Part shown: in pieces, positions 32,462 through 44,830 of the stretch
Numbering within the stretch: the stretch's first letter is position 1
Layout of the letters: each line of letters opens with the position of its first letter
Assembly: GCA_038503035.1 (NCBI GenBank)
Contig: JAVSML010001012.1
Location: 124,001-188,000 of the forward strand
Reading direction: 5' to 3'
DNA: 64,000 nt
Source: Crocodylus rhombifer
Lineage: Eukaryota > Chordata > Crocodylia > Crocodylidae
Notes under the pieces: model-generated
Told to the model about the DNA's origin: nothing
Databases searched by the model: none
Seen by the model: the letters and a program-made list of their open reading frames with translations, nothing else
Translations under genes and position numbers: made by a program

Positions 32462-34100
32462 CTTGAATAAAATGGAAATAAAACACAACTGTTAACTTTT
32501 TTTGATTTTAAAATAATGGAAAAAAGTGGATAGAATAATGTGGTTTTCTAACAGGTGTACTGTAGGAGATGGTGTGGATTTCACTGAACAGAAAAATAAG
32601 GTTTTAAAACTTAATGAAAGCAGTAAGCATTGCGAAGCAGTCTGCACTCTCTATGCATGTACTTTTATGAATGCACTGAATCTAATGCTCACCCTCTTGT
32701 CAACTCTTTGGGATTGGCCCAGTGACCCAACAAGTTATTGGAATGACTTGGTACAGCTTGAGCTAAAGAGCCACAGTTTTCTAGCTGGAGTTGTCACAGA
32801 TTTTGCATTCTCTGTCTGTCAAGTGCAGAGGGGCACCAGCAACACAGACTTATTAGTGGGCTATATTTGTAAAGAGATTTGCCTAAGGAAGGAGGTGTGT
32901 GGGAGAGCCTGAGTCAGTGAGAGCAAGAGATCAGGTTTAGCAACTTTTTGTTTTAGATACTTGCTTTCTGTTTCAAAGTTTACTTTTTCAGCTTAGCACA
33001 TGCTTGAAGCTCTGGTGGCATCACACCTTTTATCGTGCTTGGAAAAGACCTGATCTTGCAAGTTTTGAGCACCCACTAGGATGTGCTGAGGCCTTCTTCT
33101 ATTTCCACTCACTACAATAGGAGTTGGAGAGCTCTTCTTTTCTTAGGAGGTATTCAGTACATTGCAAGATTGAATTTTTTGGGCCTGAGCTGCCCTCATT
33201 TCTATTAGTTAACTCAGAGCTTGAAGCAGCTCAGTCCCTCACTGGATCTAGTCCTAAAATTTGCCTGTAGCTTGTACGTCAGTATTTTTAGCTATGGTAG
33301 AATGGAAAGGTCATGTACTTTAGCCTTTTCTTCTTTGCTTAGTTTCAACATGGCTGCTGTATTTTGACTGGCTAGCAGAGTATGCTAACATCTTGGGACA
33401 CTTATCTATTTTTTTTTTCTTTGCTTTGTATAACCTCCTCCACAATGATATAATCTTAATCTGCACATCCTGATGGCCACTCAGCATCCTAGCAAAACAA
33501 TGGTTGGAAGTAATGGAGAAGCTTTGCAAGAGATTCAGACGTACAGTCACATTGTGGTGGGTATTTTTGTCCTTTTTTAAAACTGCAGCCACTGTCAAAA
33601 AATGGACTATTTACTTCAGTTTATATTTTTCTGCTGAAGGGGAAAGCAAATATCTACAACACGGCCCTGCTATAAATACAAGGCTAAATTCAATCCTGGG
33701 GTTGATTTGCATCTCTTCTTGCCTCCCAGCCCTTGCCTCAGCTCCTCAAGTGAATTGTGCCTTGTGTTCAGTCTAGGGCCATCTGTTTCCCTGTACGCTT
33801 TCCTGCATTCTGATCGGAGTGGAAAGGTGAGTTTAAATACATGTGATGCAGACATGATTTTTTTTTTTTTTTTTTGTGCTTGTAAATAATTTTGTTTCCA
33901 GCTGAGGATCCAAGTCACTGACATGTGATAAAGAAAAATTTGCCCTTAGCTGTCCACTGAATGTGCTTAATAGACAATGTGCAGGTTGGATTATTCACTT
34001 TTTTTGGTTAAATTTTTGATGGCTCGTGTGTGTACCTGGTCTGGCTACTACTGCTGTCGCCACTCCCCTGTTACCAAGCTTTCTGACCTGTGAGGAGTGC
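32462..34100. other. No gene confirmed
   Basis: A 128-codon plus-strand open frame at 32526-32912 stands out slightly but has no recognised domain, signal or homology. T runs at 33410-33418 and 33858-33876. No bounded element was identified. Confidence 0.4.
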
Positions 34101-34109
34101 CATGGGATG

Positions 34110-34168
34110 AAAGACTTGGCTTTGTGGACCAGATCCAGCCCTCAGGCCACACTTTGAGCACATCTTTC
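34110..34168. repeat. Truncated hAT 3' end
   Basis: The words gaccagatccagccctcaggccacac and tttgagcacatctttc resemble the right-end sequence of the GGTGCTCA hAT family (compare 7550-7583 and 59345-59392). No left end or target duplication is seen. Confidence 0.45.
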
Positions 34169-34655
34169 CTAGGTGATTGTAGTTTATCTCTATTTAAATT
34201 ATGTTTGCGTTACAGGTATTACTATTTTGTATGACTTGGATCATTATCTCTTCACTGATGCTCACAGGAGAGCCATGTTGCATTGGTGCATGAGCTCTTG
34301 CATGTCAATAATTCAGGTGGCAAAGACTCTTGGCCACATCAGCTTTGGTTCAGATTCAAAGTAGTGACCAGAGAAAGTAATTGGTGAGAAGGTGGAAGAA
34401 AGTCGGACAAAAAAGAAACAACTCTGGGGGGGAAAAAAACGGCATGGACTTCCTTGGGGGTTTTGTCAGAGTGAAGACTGAACATAAAAGGGGGAGAGGA
34501 TTTCAGTATCTGGCTTTGAGAAGGACTGCCATTGATATGTCTGTCAGTAGAGCTTGTAATTGAAGGGGTGCTATTTCTCCTTTTGGCTTGTGGTGTCTGT
34601 CTTATTGTGACTCTTGTAACTCTGTGGGTGGAAACAGATGCTGGCTGATGTCTTA

Positions 34656-34866
34656 TTTGTGCTGCCATAAAAATTTTGTGGCAGCACAAATGCTGAGCAA
34701 ATAGAGACGTTGATACCCTTTGTTATGCCACATGAAAAGAAATTCAGTGGCACAACAAAAAGTGGTGATAGACTCTGGGGCACAGGTCTGGTTGAGTGGG
34801 CAAAGTGGGAAGATCACATTGCCCCTTGTCCTTCTCCATTGAGCATGGGACAAAAGGGGTGATGTG
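34656..34866. repeat. Three consecutive hairpins
   Basis: Hairpin 1 has perfect 12-base arms TTTGTGCTGCCA (34656-34667) and its complement (34679-34690). Hairpin 2 has arms TTGTTATGCCAC (34720-34731) and 34747-34758 with one mismatch. Hairpin 3 pairs CACATTGCCCCTTGTCC (34816-34831) with 34847-34866 with small internal bulges. The first two share the theme TTGT..TGCCA, which suggests a decayed tandem of one palindromic unit. No known RNA family is recognised. Confidence 0.55.
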
Positions 34867-34869
34867 TCT

Positions 34870-36620
34870 TGTCGGTGCAGCAGATCAGCTGTGCTGCAAT
34901 ATCAAGGCACACTCAATCTGTTTCCTCCATCAACATCTATTTCTAGCCTACCAATCTGAAGAACTGGTGTTGAAAACTAAGTTGTCATGTTAGCTGAATG
35001 TTGTAAAAAAATTTCTGTCCCCCCAGAACCAACAGCTTGGTTGTTTTTAGGGTTTGATTTTTATTTTGAATAAACAGAGTTTGAGTTCAACCCCCCCCCC
35101 CAATCCTGCATGTGGCCAGATTTTTGCTTCTTGCCTGACAAATTTATACACAGTTTGCTCAGTACACTAATTCTACTAATTTTGATCCTTAATTACTAGA
35201 AAGATTTGGGGATCAGTCCATGGGTCTTGATGCATGGGAAGTTACTTGATTTTTGGTGTGTATTTTGTTTACTTGAAGTCTTCAGGAATCTAATATTTAC
35301 TGGCTATTGCCTGAACAGCCTCCCTTTTTAGGAAAGGTTTGCATTTTGTGAGTATTTTACACTTCAGTCTCTTTCTGAAATCAATTCTGCAAAGGCCGAT
35401 AGGCCTAAAGTTAGTTCTACCATCTGTTAGCTGGCTTGGGAGCAAACGTACGTATGCCAGTGTCTGTATGCATGTGCATATTGCACTGCTCTGTACTTCC
35501 TGTCTGTTCCTTCTTGCTCATAGTGACAGGCAGAGGAGATAATTGTTCAGGAAGTCTTTATACTGTGGGCAGCTTACAGATGAAGAGGTCGTACGTTTCA
35601 GTATTTTATTTGCTTGCAAGTATGACATGGAAAAGTAGAGCAGGTTGTGAGAAACCCAGCACTTAGGGTGTGTCTTTGGCAGGTGACCTATAGTGAGTGG
35701 TATGGAAATCTTTGGAGTGATCTATTTATTTATTTATTTTTTTCATTTTGGAGAAATGGATGCGTTAGGAACTTAACATGATTGTACTAGTATTTCATAT
35801 TTTTTGGCTCATCATCCTCAAGTGAACCTCTGGTATTAGGCTTGTGTTAAACTTTACTGCCTTATCTCCCAGTCCAAGCCAGGCTGTGTGTGTTAATGTT
35901 GTATTGCAGTCCAGAGGGCAGATGGCTTATGACAGTCTTTTTAATCTTCATTTTATTTTTATTCTTGAAGTGATGCTTATCTTTTAGGGGGCAACTAGTG
36001 GTGATAATATCTAATTACTCAGGATGACTGAAAAGGCGGTGACAGCTATGCACTGTATAGATTTGTTTAAAATGTACTGATGCTATTAAAGTCTTGCGAA
36101 GCCAGCGAGAGAGCAGGCATCACCAGGTAGGTGATGATGAGTTAAACATTCAGAAATCTTTTCTGCTGTATGACTTAGAGTAAAAGGAACTAGTCATATT
36201 ACTCTGGGGCCCCAGGTTTCATGTGGTATTGTAATGCTTAACAATTTTTTTTCCTTCAAGCTAATAATTTGCTGGTGCTTATTTGGTTTTATCATTTTTC
36301 TTAAAGTAAAACAGACTCCAGGTCCTGCTTTTTAGTGGTGATCCTGGACATGAGTGCAATGGTATATCTTTATACTGTATGCACATGTTTAGATTTGAGC
36401 TTACGTTGAAGGTGAAAATCTGACTCTACTGAAGTCAGAGACCACAATGAAGCTAGGATTGCATCTCAAGTGCAATGAATATTTAAACAAAAATGTTACT
36501 CATAAGAGCCATTTGAAAAAGGGGTGGTGGTGGGAGGAAATAATCACAAAAATATTTCATGTAAAATTGTATTTTTTTTTTTCAATCAGCCTTTATTCCT
36601 AGGAGATTTTTGTTCTAACC
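34870..36620. other. No gene seen
   Basis: AT-rich sequence with a C run at 35090-35101 and a TTTA-type run at 35724-35742. No bounded repeat or exon was recognised. Confidence 0.45.
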
Positions 36621-36625
36621 ATAAC

Positions 36626-37186
36626 TACCATATTTCATGGTGTACAAGATGAAGTTTGAAGCCAAAATATTTACCCTTAAATTTCCACTTCTACTTATAC
36701 ACTGTATCAGTATTTTGAAATAAAAAAAAAAAAAAAAAAAGATGTTTGAAAGTTAGTTCATCCCCTGCCCACCTCAAAACCTGTGCTGTCATCCTGCTGC
36801 ACCCAGCAGGGTGGAGCCACTGTCTGACAGCACAGGAGCTATGGTGCCACTGCCTACCACAAGCAACACCAGGGTGCAGAGTGACAGCAGTGAGCAGCGC
36901 TTGCTGGGCAAGAGCCACTCGCAGCCTGCCATGCTGAGCTCTGCTGCTGCCTGCCTGGCTGTGGCTCACAGTCTCTGGCCACAGTGGCCAGCACTGACCT
37001 GCATTCAGAAAGTGCTGGGACAAGGTGACAGCCGAGTTCAAGTGCCTAACACCTCCCCTGGAGGTGGCTTCGGTGAGGCGGCGTCTGCTTCTACACTGGA
37101 TCTACGAAAATCCTAACTTTCTTGATCAGAAATATGGGGTGGTTGACTTATTTACCACATAGACTTGTACATCATAAAATGCAATA
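36626..37186. mobile_element. TA-flanked TIR element, long form
   Basis: The left end reads TACCATATTTCATGGTGTAC and the right end, on the minus strand, TATTGCATTTTATGATGTAC, an inverted repeat of about 23 bp with several mismatches, bounded by TA on both sides. The interior holds a 19-A run (36722-36740) and a GC-rich part giving overlapping open frames of 101 to 116 codons on both strands, not recognisable as transposase. It shares its terminal motif CCATATTT with the element at 54296-54622. Confidence 0.6.
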
Positions 37187-40100
37187 TATACAATGAAAGG
37201 AAATTCATTGTAAAAGGAGAGGTTAACTTTGGGGCACTGATTACGTGAATGATTGAGGCCCTGTCCTTATTTGAGTTGTTGTTAATAATCCTAAACAAAT
37301 GCAGACTGACCTGACCTCAATCTGGAAATTAAACACTTTCAGCTACTTGAGTATTCATGTAGCTTTATTTTTTTTTCCTAAGATGGCCAGGGTCTTTGAG
37401 ACTACTCAGCAGGGTCTGCTTTCATCTAGGAGGTTGTAAAAATGCAACTATGGAACTTCATTGACTTTCCTTACTTTCATAATTTTACCAATTCCTTCTT
37501 GATGATTTATTTGCTCAGTCTTGCTTTTACTGAAATCGGTGGAATTTTGTCATCGATTTCAATGGAAGAAAGATCTAGCTCCTAACAGCTAACCTTAATG
37601 TGTGGTAGTAGCTTTTTATGACAGTGATACATCATTAAAATAACAAAATAAAAACCATTTGGATATCCTCAGCGACCTGGCATAGTATGGCAACTTCTTT
37701 ATTTTATTTTGTCAGCTAGCTATTGAACATTTTTTATATCTGGCCTAGAGAGTAATTAGATTATCATTAGCTTTCTGAGAACAGTATGTTTTCCCCAATA
37801 ATACTTGCTCTCTGTTTCTAAACATTTTTTTTTAATTCAGTTCAGTGGAGTCCTTTTCCTGCCCATGGTAATATTAATTTTGAGACATTTCTGTAATCTG
37901 CAGTATGAATATGTTGCGGTATGAAATGCAGTTTTCTTGGGGTGGTGATTCTTGCTGGATTTATAGCCAAACACAGGTGGTGTTTGCTATAAATTGTATT
38001 TGTCTGGAATTATTAAGCCCTGGAAATGTGGGGTGTGATTTCCTGGTCAGGTAAGTGCAAGTTATGAATGAAACTCCTTAGTATTCATCTTAATTTAGAG
38101 ACATTCAGGGAATGTCTCTCTCATAATGCTGGTGGCACTTAATTTACACTGGAATGTTTAGGAGCAAGAAGCAATTAATGTTATTAATTTAAAAGACTGT
38201 AAACAGTGTTGTAGTCTACAGTGTTATAAAGGCTTCTTTAAGAATTCTTGATACATGGCAAGTAACACTTAATATTACATTTTAAAGACGGGCCATTAGA
38301 TGTAACTACTACCTAGTACCTTCATCGCACATGTACATGCACCCCCCCCGCCCACCTCAAAACCTGTCTGTCTTAAGCTCAATACTCACTTTGTTGACTT
38401 TTTTTGAAGCTAGTTTAGCAATGGCCAAAAGTATCTGGAGCAAAAATGGGTTGCTTAGCAACATGCTTGGGTCTAGGAGTGTTGGAGAATGGGTCAGTGA
38501 TTAACAATTATGTACAATCAAGGTTAAAAATGCAGGGCCGTCTGCACCATTACTGCCCTGACAACTAGAATATTTCAGCATTATGGTGCCATAATTTATG
38601 GTAGGTGTTAGAAAATGTATAGCAGTTTGTGGTTTTGACCTAGTGGACGTGATTATTTATTTTAGTTTTATGAAATAAAGTGAATGGTGTTTTCAAATCA
38701 ATAAATTACCGACAAGGATTAAATAACTGTCTGCTGAGTGATACAAGAGCGATCTATATTTTTAATACGTTTCTTTTCAAGGCCTTGATCCTTCAGATGT
38801 TTATCAAAATACCCAACTGCTATGAACGGTCTATGCAAGAGAGTAAAAACTTTTTATCATTAAGGATTTGTAGAACTGGGCACTAAACAAGCTGTGAAAG
38901 GAATACGCATCTTTTACTTAGGTACCTAACTTAATATAAGCTTGTTGTTCAACCAAACAAGGAGACAATGCAGTGTGAATTTGATGGATCTGTTTTCTGA
39001 GCCTGATTTTTGCCAACAAACAGATTTTCTTTAGCTCTTCGCAATTCTTCTTCTGGGACTGAAATTCTGTGGCAATTTTTCTTCTTTTTGTAGCCATTTT
39101 TCTTCCTTCTTCCTTCCCAGAGTAGAGAAGACAACTTTTTTTTTTTTTTTAATTATTCCGTTTACTCTGAATGAAAGCTGTAGTACTTATTTTTTCTGCT
39201 GTTACCCACAGTAGAGACATGCATCTTTAAGTGGACCTGCATCTCTTAGACATTTTTTTTAATAACTCTGGCAAAGCAGTGTTTATTTCATTGCCAAGGA
39301 TAATGTATTTTAATCATGTAATCAATTTTTAAAGATCTTTACCTATTTGCATTTTTGTTTAATAAACCCTCCCCCTCATTGTCATGCCAAATTTCTGAAG
39401 AAGCAACTGCACATTCTTTTGGCAGGTCAAATGAACTATTTATGGGAGTCTTAATTGGAGGTGATTTTGTAGTCCTAAGCACTAATGTTTTATCATTGTC
39501 TGAAATAGTCATGGGCAAGTGGGCAGTGTTTTTTCTTCAGTCAACGTGACCCTTTTCTCTACTTTAGCCTAGCAAGATTCTTAATCATTTGGGTTTTTTT
39601 AATGCTTCTGTCTGGTATGATTGAGCACTCTACTCATCAGCCATCATTGGTTAAAGAGCACACCAGCTCAAATATCTCCTTTTATGAGAATAGGAGTTAT
39701 GGGCCTTTTAAAAATAGAAAAGGGAACTATTTCACTTAAATATTAATACTTATAATACCTACTGTGGCTTTCTGTTTATTGTGAACTGGGCAACGTGGTA
39801 GACTGTGTGTAGATTTACAGGCACCTCCAGTAGAACACAGCAATTATTTGTATGTACAGAGTAATGCTGCACACAACGTTTTTTCTCAGGTTCATAGTAC
39901 AGGAAATAAAGACCGTCTTATTTGGTTAAATTTATAGGAAAAATATACGTAGGTGGAATGTAGTTGCTTAACTCCAGTATCCCTGCCAAATTTAACAGCT
40001 CCATTTATTGCAAGAAATGCAAAGAGATTTTTATTGAGCACATACTCAGGAGTGAAATGGCTGCTTGAGCTGTTCAGCAGTTCTTCCTGTTGGGTTGCTG

Positions 40101-42130
40101 GAGCATTAATTCAGTGTGGAGTCAGAGCATCGTCTTCTGAACTGCCAGTATTGCCTCTTGAAGAACTTTTTAGTGTTTTCTCAGTGTGTGGTGACTAGAC
40201 CCAACCCTGGCTAACTTGCAGTGATTTTAGGCATGCAAGTAGTGAGGCTGGAGAAAGTGAGACTGATGGCAGGGAACTCTCATGCCTACTCAGGAAAGTA
40301 GAACTGGATGAACAGCAGCTTTTTTGCCTATGATAGTTCTGATCTGACATTTCATTAAATTCTTTTCATGTTGAAAGGTCTCATATATTCCTTTATGTTT
40401 TATTGTTATACATAACGTATTTAGCCCAGTTTGGGCTGGACTGAAAGTAGTGTTGTCAGGCATGTTAAAGATAAAATGGGCATTCATTTTAAACAACTTC
40501 AGGGCTGCGATATAAGTTGAATAAAAGCAGCGACGTTCCAGACGTAGGTTTTTCTTCTCTAACTTGGTGGCACAAATTCTCGTGGTACAAGTTCTATAAC
40601 CTAGTTTATCGTTCTGATGACGATTCGTATTGCAGTAATGTCCAGGAGGCTCGGTCATAGATGTAAGCCCCTGTTGTGCTTGGCACTACTTACACAGAAC
40701 TGTAAGACAGTCACAATCCTAAAGAGATTATAGTCTAATTGAAGAGTGGGATGGCAAGGAAACTGGGAACTAACCTGTTTTGGTTGCCATAGGCCACATG
40801 GCTCTTCACATACATATGTGTGCTTAACTCTCCTGCTTTTTGCATTAATTCTGTGTTGGGTAATTACTTGGCACAGCAGAATGAGATCTGGAGTCTCTAC
40901 TGCAGTGGGATCTTGCAGGGTGTAAAATGCTAGGTCTGAGTTAGTAGTGGTAGTAGCAACATGTGAACAGTGAAAGGTCATGCAGTAACTGGGTGGGTTA
41001 AGACTAAGGGCAAAACCCCACAGACTCCTGCATGTGAGTACATACAGAACTTGCATGAGCAGAACTGATGACCCCCATGGGGGTAGCTGCACAAGTATAT
41101 TTACAGATATAACTGTTTAGAGGGTTGGGCCCTAACAACCTTCACTCAGAAACCTTGGCTGTGTGTCTATCTCGGTAAGTGTGTATAGTCAGTCCTCACA
41201 CACACGCACTGAATTCACTGGAAATGCAGGGGTAGAAGAGAATCCAGAATATGATTCTCTATTACATTTTCTATTAGATTTGTGTATAACAACAATCTGA
41301 TGTTTTACTATATACAAGATTGATAATCTAATCTAATCATTCCTTTGCTTGCACAGCAGGGATAGCAACAGCTTGTTGCTATTTATGTAGGCAGCATAAA
41401 ACAATAACCTCTTTAAACCCCATGTATGAACATAAAACCTAACAGCCAGTACTGAGTAATGGAGACCAAAGAAAAACAGCAGAGGAAAAAATATAACTGA
41501 AACAAACAAATGCATTATTGCTTGAAGTAGTTGCCCTATTCACTATTTTATTACCTTGCACTGTGGTACCAATGTAATCTTCTTAATTAAGCATCAAAAG
41601 ATGCAAGCTAACGTTAAATATATTCAACACAGACATGAGGGCTTGTGTTGAATTTTTATGTCTCTAATAGCAAATGTCCCATGTGTCACTCTAGCCTCTG
41701 TGGTGTTCTTTGCTAGTGACTTTGTATTGTACTGTAACTCCCTCTCCTACAAGTTGCAGTGTTGCCCACCACTGTTTCATTATATAATTGTCCCTTCATC
41801 AGCCAAGGAGCGTTACAAAATTCAGCATTTATTTATTTGTTAGTATCGCCTCCTGCTATTGTTCAGGTTGGGGAATCCAGATTGCTTGGCTGAGCATGCC
41901 AGTTTTCCTGCCGGCACAATATAGTGTGGCTACCTGACAACTACCTGGTTGTCACTCTGCCCCCTGCATGGGGATGCCTTATGGTCAGGTATTTTAGTTT
42001 TTGAGCTTGGGCAGAAACATTAGGAGCCACTAGTGTTGAGCTCTGTTTGGTTTGTTTTTTCTCCTCTCAATGACGCATATTATGCAGCATCCTCTTACAT
42101 AATGTGGTATCTCGTCTGCAAAAAAAAAGC
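37187..42130. other. No gene seen, one ancient repeat module
   Basis: A long AT-rich stretch. It contains the module at 37529-37575 and short homopolymer runs (for example 38341-38348, 39137-39150). Minus-strand open frames at 40290-40658 (122 codons) and 40655-41092 (145 codons) have no recognised domain and are not called. Confidence 0.45.
37529..37575. repeat. Ancient self-complementary repeat module
   Basis: The core tactgaaatcggtggaa, ttttgtc, atcgatttcaatgga is nearly its own reverse complement and follows the same pattern as 12856-12912 and 60400-60440. Confidence 0.45.
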
Positions 42131-42146
42131 CTCTGTTGGTATGGAT

Positions 42147-43048
42147 CAGCGGTTTTTGAACTGTCTAAAGTCATGAAACCCTTTAAACCACTTCTGCTGC
42201 AGAGCTCCTGCCTATACCCTAAGGCAGGCTTGTCCAACATATGGCCTGTGGGCTGCCATGTGGCCCACCAAGGCATTTTCTGAGGCCCGAGGTGCTGCAA
42301 CGGGAAATGAAAGTAAACACTGTTTACTTTTGTTCCCACCCCTTGCTTCCCCACCCCCACCCCCCAGCCCCATAGCAGCTTCCTAAGGGCTGGGGAAGGG
42401 ACAAGGTTCCCACGCGCACCGTGTTAACTTGACGTTGCTGACACCGTGCGTGTGGGAAGAGGAGTAGCCGTGTGCTGCTTCGGACAGGATGAGCCCAGCC
42501 GGAGCAGCAGGGGCTGAGCTGCGCTTTCCCCTACCTGCACTGGAGCGGCACGCGGCTCCGCTGCCACCGCTGCTGGCTGGTGCCGACCCAGGCGGGTCTG
42601 TCCCATCTGAAGCAGCACACAACTGAAGCTGGATTCCCACATGCTCGTGAGGCTGCGCTGCTCGGGGGATGGAGATGGGGAGCTATTTATTCTCCCCTTC
42701 AGTCTCTGGGGCAGTAGCTGGCTGGATGCAGAATGGGTCCCTCCTGCCCCTGCCCACCAGCAGCTACCATGAACCTTGCAGTAACAGGCAGGTGCAATAG
42801 GCTATACAGGCAGGGTCTCTCTGGCCCAGGACAGAGTGTTTGAACATGGTTTGCTGGCCCACTGGGTGATTTAAAAAGTTCATGATCTGACCCCGCATTC
42901 AAAAAGGTTGGACACCCCTGCCCGAAGGACTGATGCAGTTGGGTGACTCCTGGCCTGTTCTGCTGCTACTTCCAATCCCTTTGTGGAACCTCTGACAACC
43001 TACTGCAGAACCGTGGCGTTCTGCAGAACGAAGCTTGAAAAACCACTG
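42147..43048. mobile_element. hAT-like element hosting a nested hAT
   Basis: The left end reads CAGCGGTTTTTGAACTG and the right end AAGCTTGAAAAACCACTG. The flanks gtatggat and gcttagat match at only 5 of 8 positions. Without the nested insertion the element would be about 200 bp. The words tggaacctctgac and gcagaaccgtggcgttctgc lie in the right part. The right end coincides with the left arm of the hairpin at 43043-43090. Confidence 0.65.
42225..42920. mobile_element. hAT element nested in another hAT
   Basis: The left end reads CAGGCTTGTCCAACATATGG and the right end AGGTTGGACACCCCTG. The flanks ccctaagg (42217-42224) and cccgaagg (42921-42928) form an 8-bp target duplication with one mismatch. 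The left region has the form 'tggcctgtgggctgccatgtggccc', a pattern also present at the ends of other hATs here. The GC-rich interior gives minus-strand frames of 72-85 codons without recognised domains. Confidence 0.85.
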
Positions 43049-43090
43049 GCTTAGATCATATGGACTAGCTCATATGATCTAAGCCAGTGG
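43043..43090. repeat. Perfect 20-bp inverted repeat, 8-base spacer
   Basis: Left arm CCACTGGCTTAGATCATATG (43043-43062) is the exact reverse complement of 43071-43090. The spacer is gactagct. The first six bases of the left arm are the end of the hAT at 42147-43048, and the last bases of the right arm (CCAGTGG) look like a second hAT start facing away. Confidence 0.85.
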
Positions 43091-43094
43091 TATG

Positions 43095-44220
43095 ATTCCC
43101 ATGAATATAATATATTTATGAATCCATGATTTTTTTTTCCATTATTTGTCAGCCTTTTGAAAATACAGTAGGTTGCTAAGTGTTCTTTCTTTCCCTCAGT
43201 CGCATTCAAATGCTAATCACAAACTAGAGCTTTAAGCCCAAATCTTCCTTCTCATGGGGGGGGGGGATGCCCATATGCTGCAGAAGCAGCATATTCTGAC
43301 AGTGACTTAGGTCAAATAAATATATGTAATATTCTGACACTGGTCCTATGCAGGGGTCCTCCATGGAGATTCATCTTTATGTGCTTTGCAAGTTGTTAAT
43401 GTTGGGTGAGGAGGGGATGTGCAACCCCTATCCCTTGACTTTCAGGTTCTGAAACAGAAAGCCTGAAAAAATAGCTTTTCTGCGGGGTTTGGAAATATGC
43501 CAGAGATGATGATACCAAAAGCTTAGTCCTATGGTCTGTACTGGTCAAAAAAACCCAAACGCACAAAACTGACAACCTGTAGTAACAAAAACAAACCAAA
43601 AAAAGACATTTGCAGATGCTCGGTGATGCAGTTTAGTAAAGGAAATGTATGCCTTTAGCTTTTTCTTTTAACTCCAGATATCCAATATTAAAATATAGAG
43701 GGTAATTAAATTAAAATTTAGATGTTAGTTTAAAATTTTTTTATTTTTAAGCTTCCATTTCAGTTTTAAGGAGGTTTTAAAAAAATCTTAATTGTATTAT
43801 AATTTGGTTTGTCAAAGAATAATTGCTAGGAATGAGGTAGGAAACTAATTTAAATACAGCACGTGTAGTGGAGAATCCAATTTTCAGAAATCAGTAGAAA
43901 TGTAATTGGAGTCATTAGTGTTGGCTTCAATAATTAAGAGTCAAGTTTTTGCTGATTTAGTCTTGGAAAGCTAATTGGTGATGAAGGAAGAAGAGAAAAT
44001 GATCTTTCACTTGCTGTGAGATTGGTAGGTTTCTAGACCTGCAGCACATGGCATATACATTGTGCAAAATTTGTTTGCAGGAATATCTCCCTAGGATTCT
44101 GAATCTTTTGTTCCAATCTGAATTTCTGAATCCATTGTCTTTTTTGTTACTTAACCACAAAGAACATGAAGCAACAAGTTCTTGGGTGCTTGATGGATTC
44201 TTTTGCCCCAGTAGACTTCA
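43095..44220. other. No gene seen
   Basis: AT-rich sequence, including a G run at 43257-43267 and a very AT-rich patch at 43680-43800. No bounded element. Confidence 0.45.
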
Positions 44221-44225
44221 CACAT

Positions 44226-44255
44226 AAGACGTGATTAACCAGTTAATCATGTCTT
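44226..44255. repeat. Near-perfect 30-bp palindrome
   Basis: AAGACGTGATTAACC is followed at once by AGTTAATCATGTCTT, so the two 15-base halves pair at 13 of 15 positions with no spacer. It may be the core of a decayed foldback element. Confidence 0.55.
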
Positions 44256-44369
44256 AACTTTAAACCTGGCCATATGTTCATGCAGTTAATGGCACAATAA
44301 AACAGGGAACCACAAAGTTATTACATAAAATATGTGTAAAAACTTGTTGACTGGTTCCCATCACGCCTT

Positions 44370-44830
44370 AAATTGAATGTGTGGCTAGGCCAATTGGCTG
44401 GTGGAGCAGAGCAGCTCAAGGGTGGAATGGAGCCAAGTCTGGAAGTGCTGATTCTCTGATTGCTGCTCCCAGCCGCAGGGGTGCAGTGAAGCCCTTGACT
44501 CTGCACCCCAAGGCTGGGGGTGCCAATGCGCCCTGCTGCTCCCAGCCTCAGGGGCGTACCCAAGTCAAAGGCTCTGTTTTTAATTTTTTTTTCTCTCTCT
44601 CCGTCTCCAAGCTGAGTGTGCTGCTCTCATCAGGACTGCCACTCCCAGCCTTCAGGGTTCACTAGAGCTCTTGACCCTGATGTGCTCCTGAGGCTGCCAG
44701 CACTGATCAGCTGGCTGGTGCTCCAAGCCAGGTGCATCAGGCACCCAGCTTGCTACATGCAGGAGGAGCCCAGGATAATGTTCTCAAGCTCCCCCTGCAC
44801 CATGGTAGTGCCTCCTGTTATGCACAGGTA
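44370..44830. other. GC-rich block, probable repeat interior
   Basis: This stretch is richer in G and C than its surroundings, with open frames of 71 to 94 codons in several phases. It carries repeated words such as gctgctcccagcc (44462 and 44536) and caggggcgtacc. It is probably a decayed repeat, but no termini were found. Confidence 0.35.

Noticed and set aside
32526..32912. 128-codon plus-strand open frame
   Set aside because: No domain, no splice context and a length not far from chance expectation for this window.
40655..41092. 145-codon minus-strand open frame
   Set aside because: No recognised motif; ordinary sequence context; likely chance.
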